From Gerris lacustris (taxonomy: Eukaryota > Arthropoda > Insecta > Hemiptera > Gerridae): 64,000 nt of DNA. The stretch covers positions 62,632,402 through 62,696,401 of the forward strand of contig OX578276.1 in assembly GCA_951217055.1 (NCBI GenBank). Direction: 5' to 3'. The notes below the pieces were generated by a model. The model worked only from the letters and a program-made list of their open reading frames with translations. It ran no database searches and was not told the origin of the DNA. Shown piece after piece: positions 62,976 to 64,000 of the stretch (the first letter of the stretch is position 1; the number at the start of each line of letters is the position of its first letter). The position numbers and the translations under genes are program-made.

Positions 62976-64000
62976 ATTTGTCTGTGTGTTAAATATTCTG
63001 TGTGGCGAAAATTTTTAGAACCCAAAATTTCCCACGTACAGTCAATAAATGTTTGTGTAGTGGGGGTGAAGTCATCTGTTGGAAGGTTATGCTTGGTTAG
63101 GTTATTAATACCGACCTCTGGCAATAACGATTATTTATTATTTTAAATTTTAAATTTAAAATAAATAAAAGCTAAAATATTAATAAGTATTATATTATAA
63201 GTATTATAAGTATATATTAAAAGCTAAAAAGTATATTATTTGTTTTATCTGACTCGTTTAAACATGGGGAAAATTAAAATAATGCGATTACTACTAGAAA
63301 TGGCTAAATTTCTTATCAGTAAAGTGTGCAATCCAGCCTATTTCATCACCCTCTTTAGTCTCCTGCCTGCCGTCAAAAAGGAACTAAATGTAATTGTTAT
63401 TTCTCCTTCAAGAACTACTTTATAAATAATTTTTTGGTTTAATCTCTTCAGTGCCAAAATGGCAATAAAATAATAATTAGTTACTACAGAATATTTCTTC
63501 GCCAATAAATTGTCAATATTTTTTTTTTAAAAAATCAATGTCAAATGAAAACATTAGTTTATGGGCATAGTGTAACATGTGTAATCAGATATGTTAGAAA
63601 ATCCAGTCATTAATATCCAAATTTTCTTATTTTATTACAAATTTATTGATTTTTTTTTTTATCATTATTAAAAGTTAATTATTTTTAACTGGTTAAACTA
63701 TCCACAGCCATTTTATGAAGTTGTTTCGAATAATGTTTGAAATTTCACTTCATTCTAAAATCGAAAACCCAGAAAAAAGAATCTTTGTTTTTACTAGGTG
63801 GTTTTTTTAGTAAGGATTTATCCCAATGGGAGGGGGGGGGGGGGGAGCTGAGGGGCTGAAGCCCCCCCAGATCCTTCAAGGAAATATATAGCCTTAAGAA
63901 AATACTATTTACTTATACGAAAGACTTGTGAGGAAGACGATTAATGAATGTTTTTTTTACTTACTCCTCATAAAACACATATTATACATAAACTTTACTT
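62976..64000. other. AT-rich DNA downstream of OBP2, no gene seen
   Basis: Simple A/T-rich sequence with a G-run and GCCCCCCC near 63830-63865. The ORF of 61 codons at 63240-63425 has no family features and no splice or signal evidence. Confidence 0.5.

Overview
The window is AT-rich, intron-containing eukaryotic DNA, almost certainly from an insect. It carries two six-cysteine odorant-binding protein (OBP) genes with seven small exons each, a secreted repetitive Gly/Ser- and VPV-rich cuticle-type protein, a Ty3/gypsy LTR retrotransposon, a hAT/ZBED-like relic, tRNA-derived SINEs and many MITE-like or foldback repeats. The order cannot be fixed by eye. Nothing here is bacterial or viral apart from the retroelement.

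Layout. 1-115 is flank ending in a TA run. 116-7849 is one minus-strand gypsy-type retrotransposon. From right to left it has a truncated 5' LTR, a primer-binding site, gag, pol broken by a frameshift in an A run between RT and RNase H, a polypurine tract and a complete 3' LTR. 7850-15121 is an unusual 7.3-kb poly(T)-rich tandem array with a higher-order repeat of about 2.23 kb. It abuts the truncated LTR on one side and a truncated dispersed repeat on the other. 15122-25570 is repeat-filled and has no convincing host gene: foldbacks, a tRNA-derived SINE with a perfect 12-bp target duplication, and a GC-rich hAT-type MITE with an 8-bp duplication. 25694-27007 (minus) is the secreted repetitive protein gene. 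27008-35400 is again repeats, including a dead hAT element with a perfect 8-bp duplication and a long-TIR element holding a nested MITE.

35585-44445 and 49776-62389 are two tandem plus-strand OBP genes. All seven exons have the same lengths (57, 70, 56, 36, 115, 77 and 30 nt) and phases, so they are a recent local duplication. Each encodes a 146-residue secreted protein with the classic OBP cysteine spacing. Their introns are long and full of unrelated repeat insertions, and a stretch upstream of the two start codons is conserved and may be a shared promoter. 62500-64000 is repeat fragments and AT-rich DNA.

I found no sign of a CRISPR, defence or other undescribed multi-gene system. The most unusual object is the poly(T) array and the way it truncates both neighbouring mobile elements. 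The next most useful result is the OBP pair, whose short exons could easily be missed.
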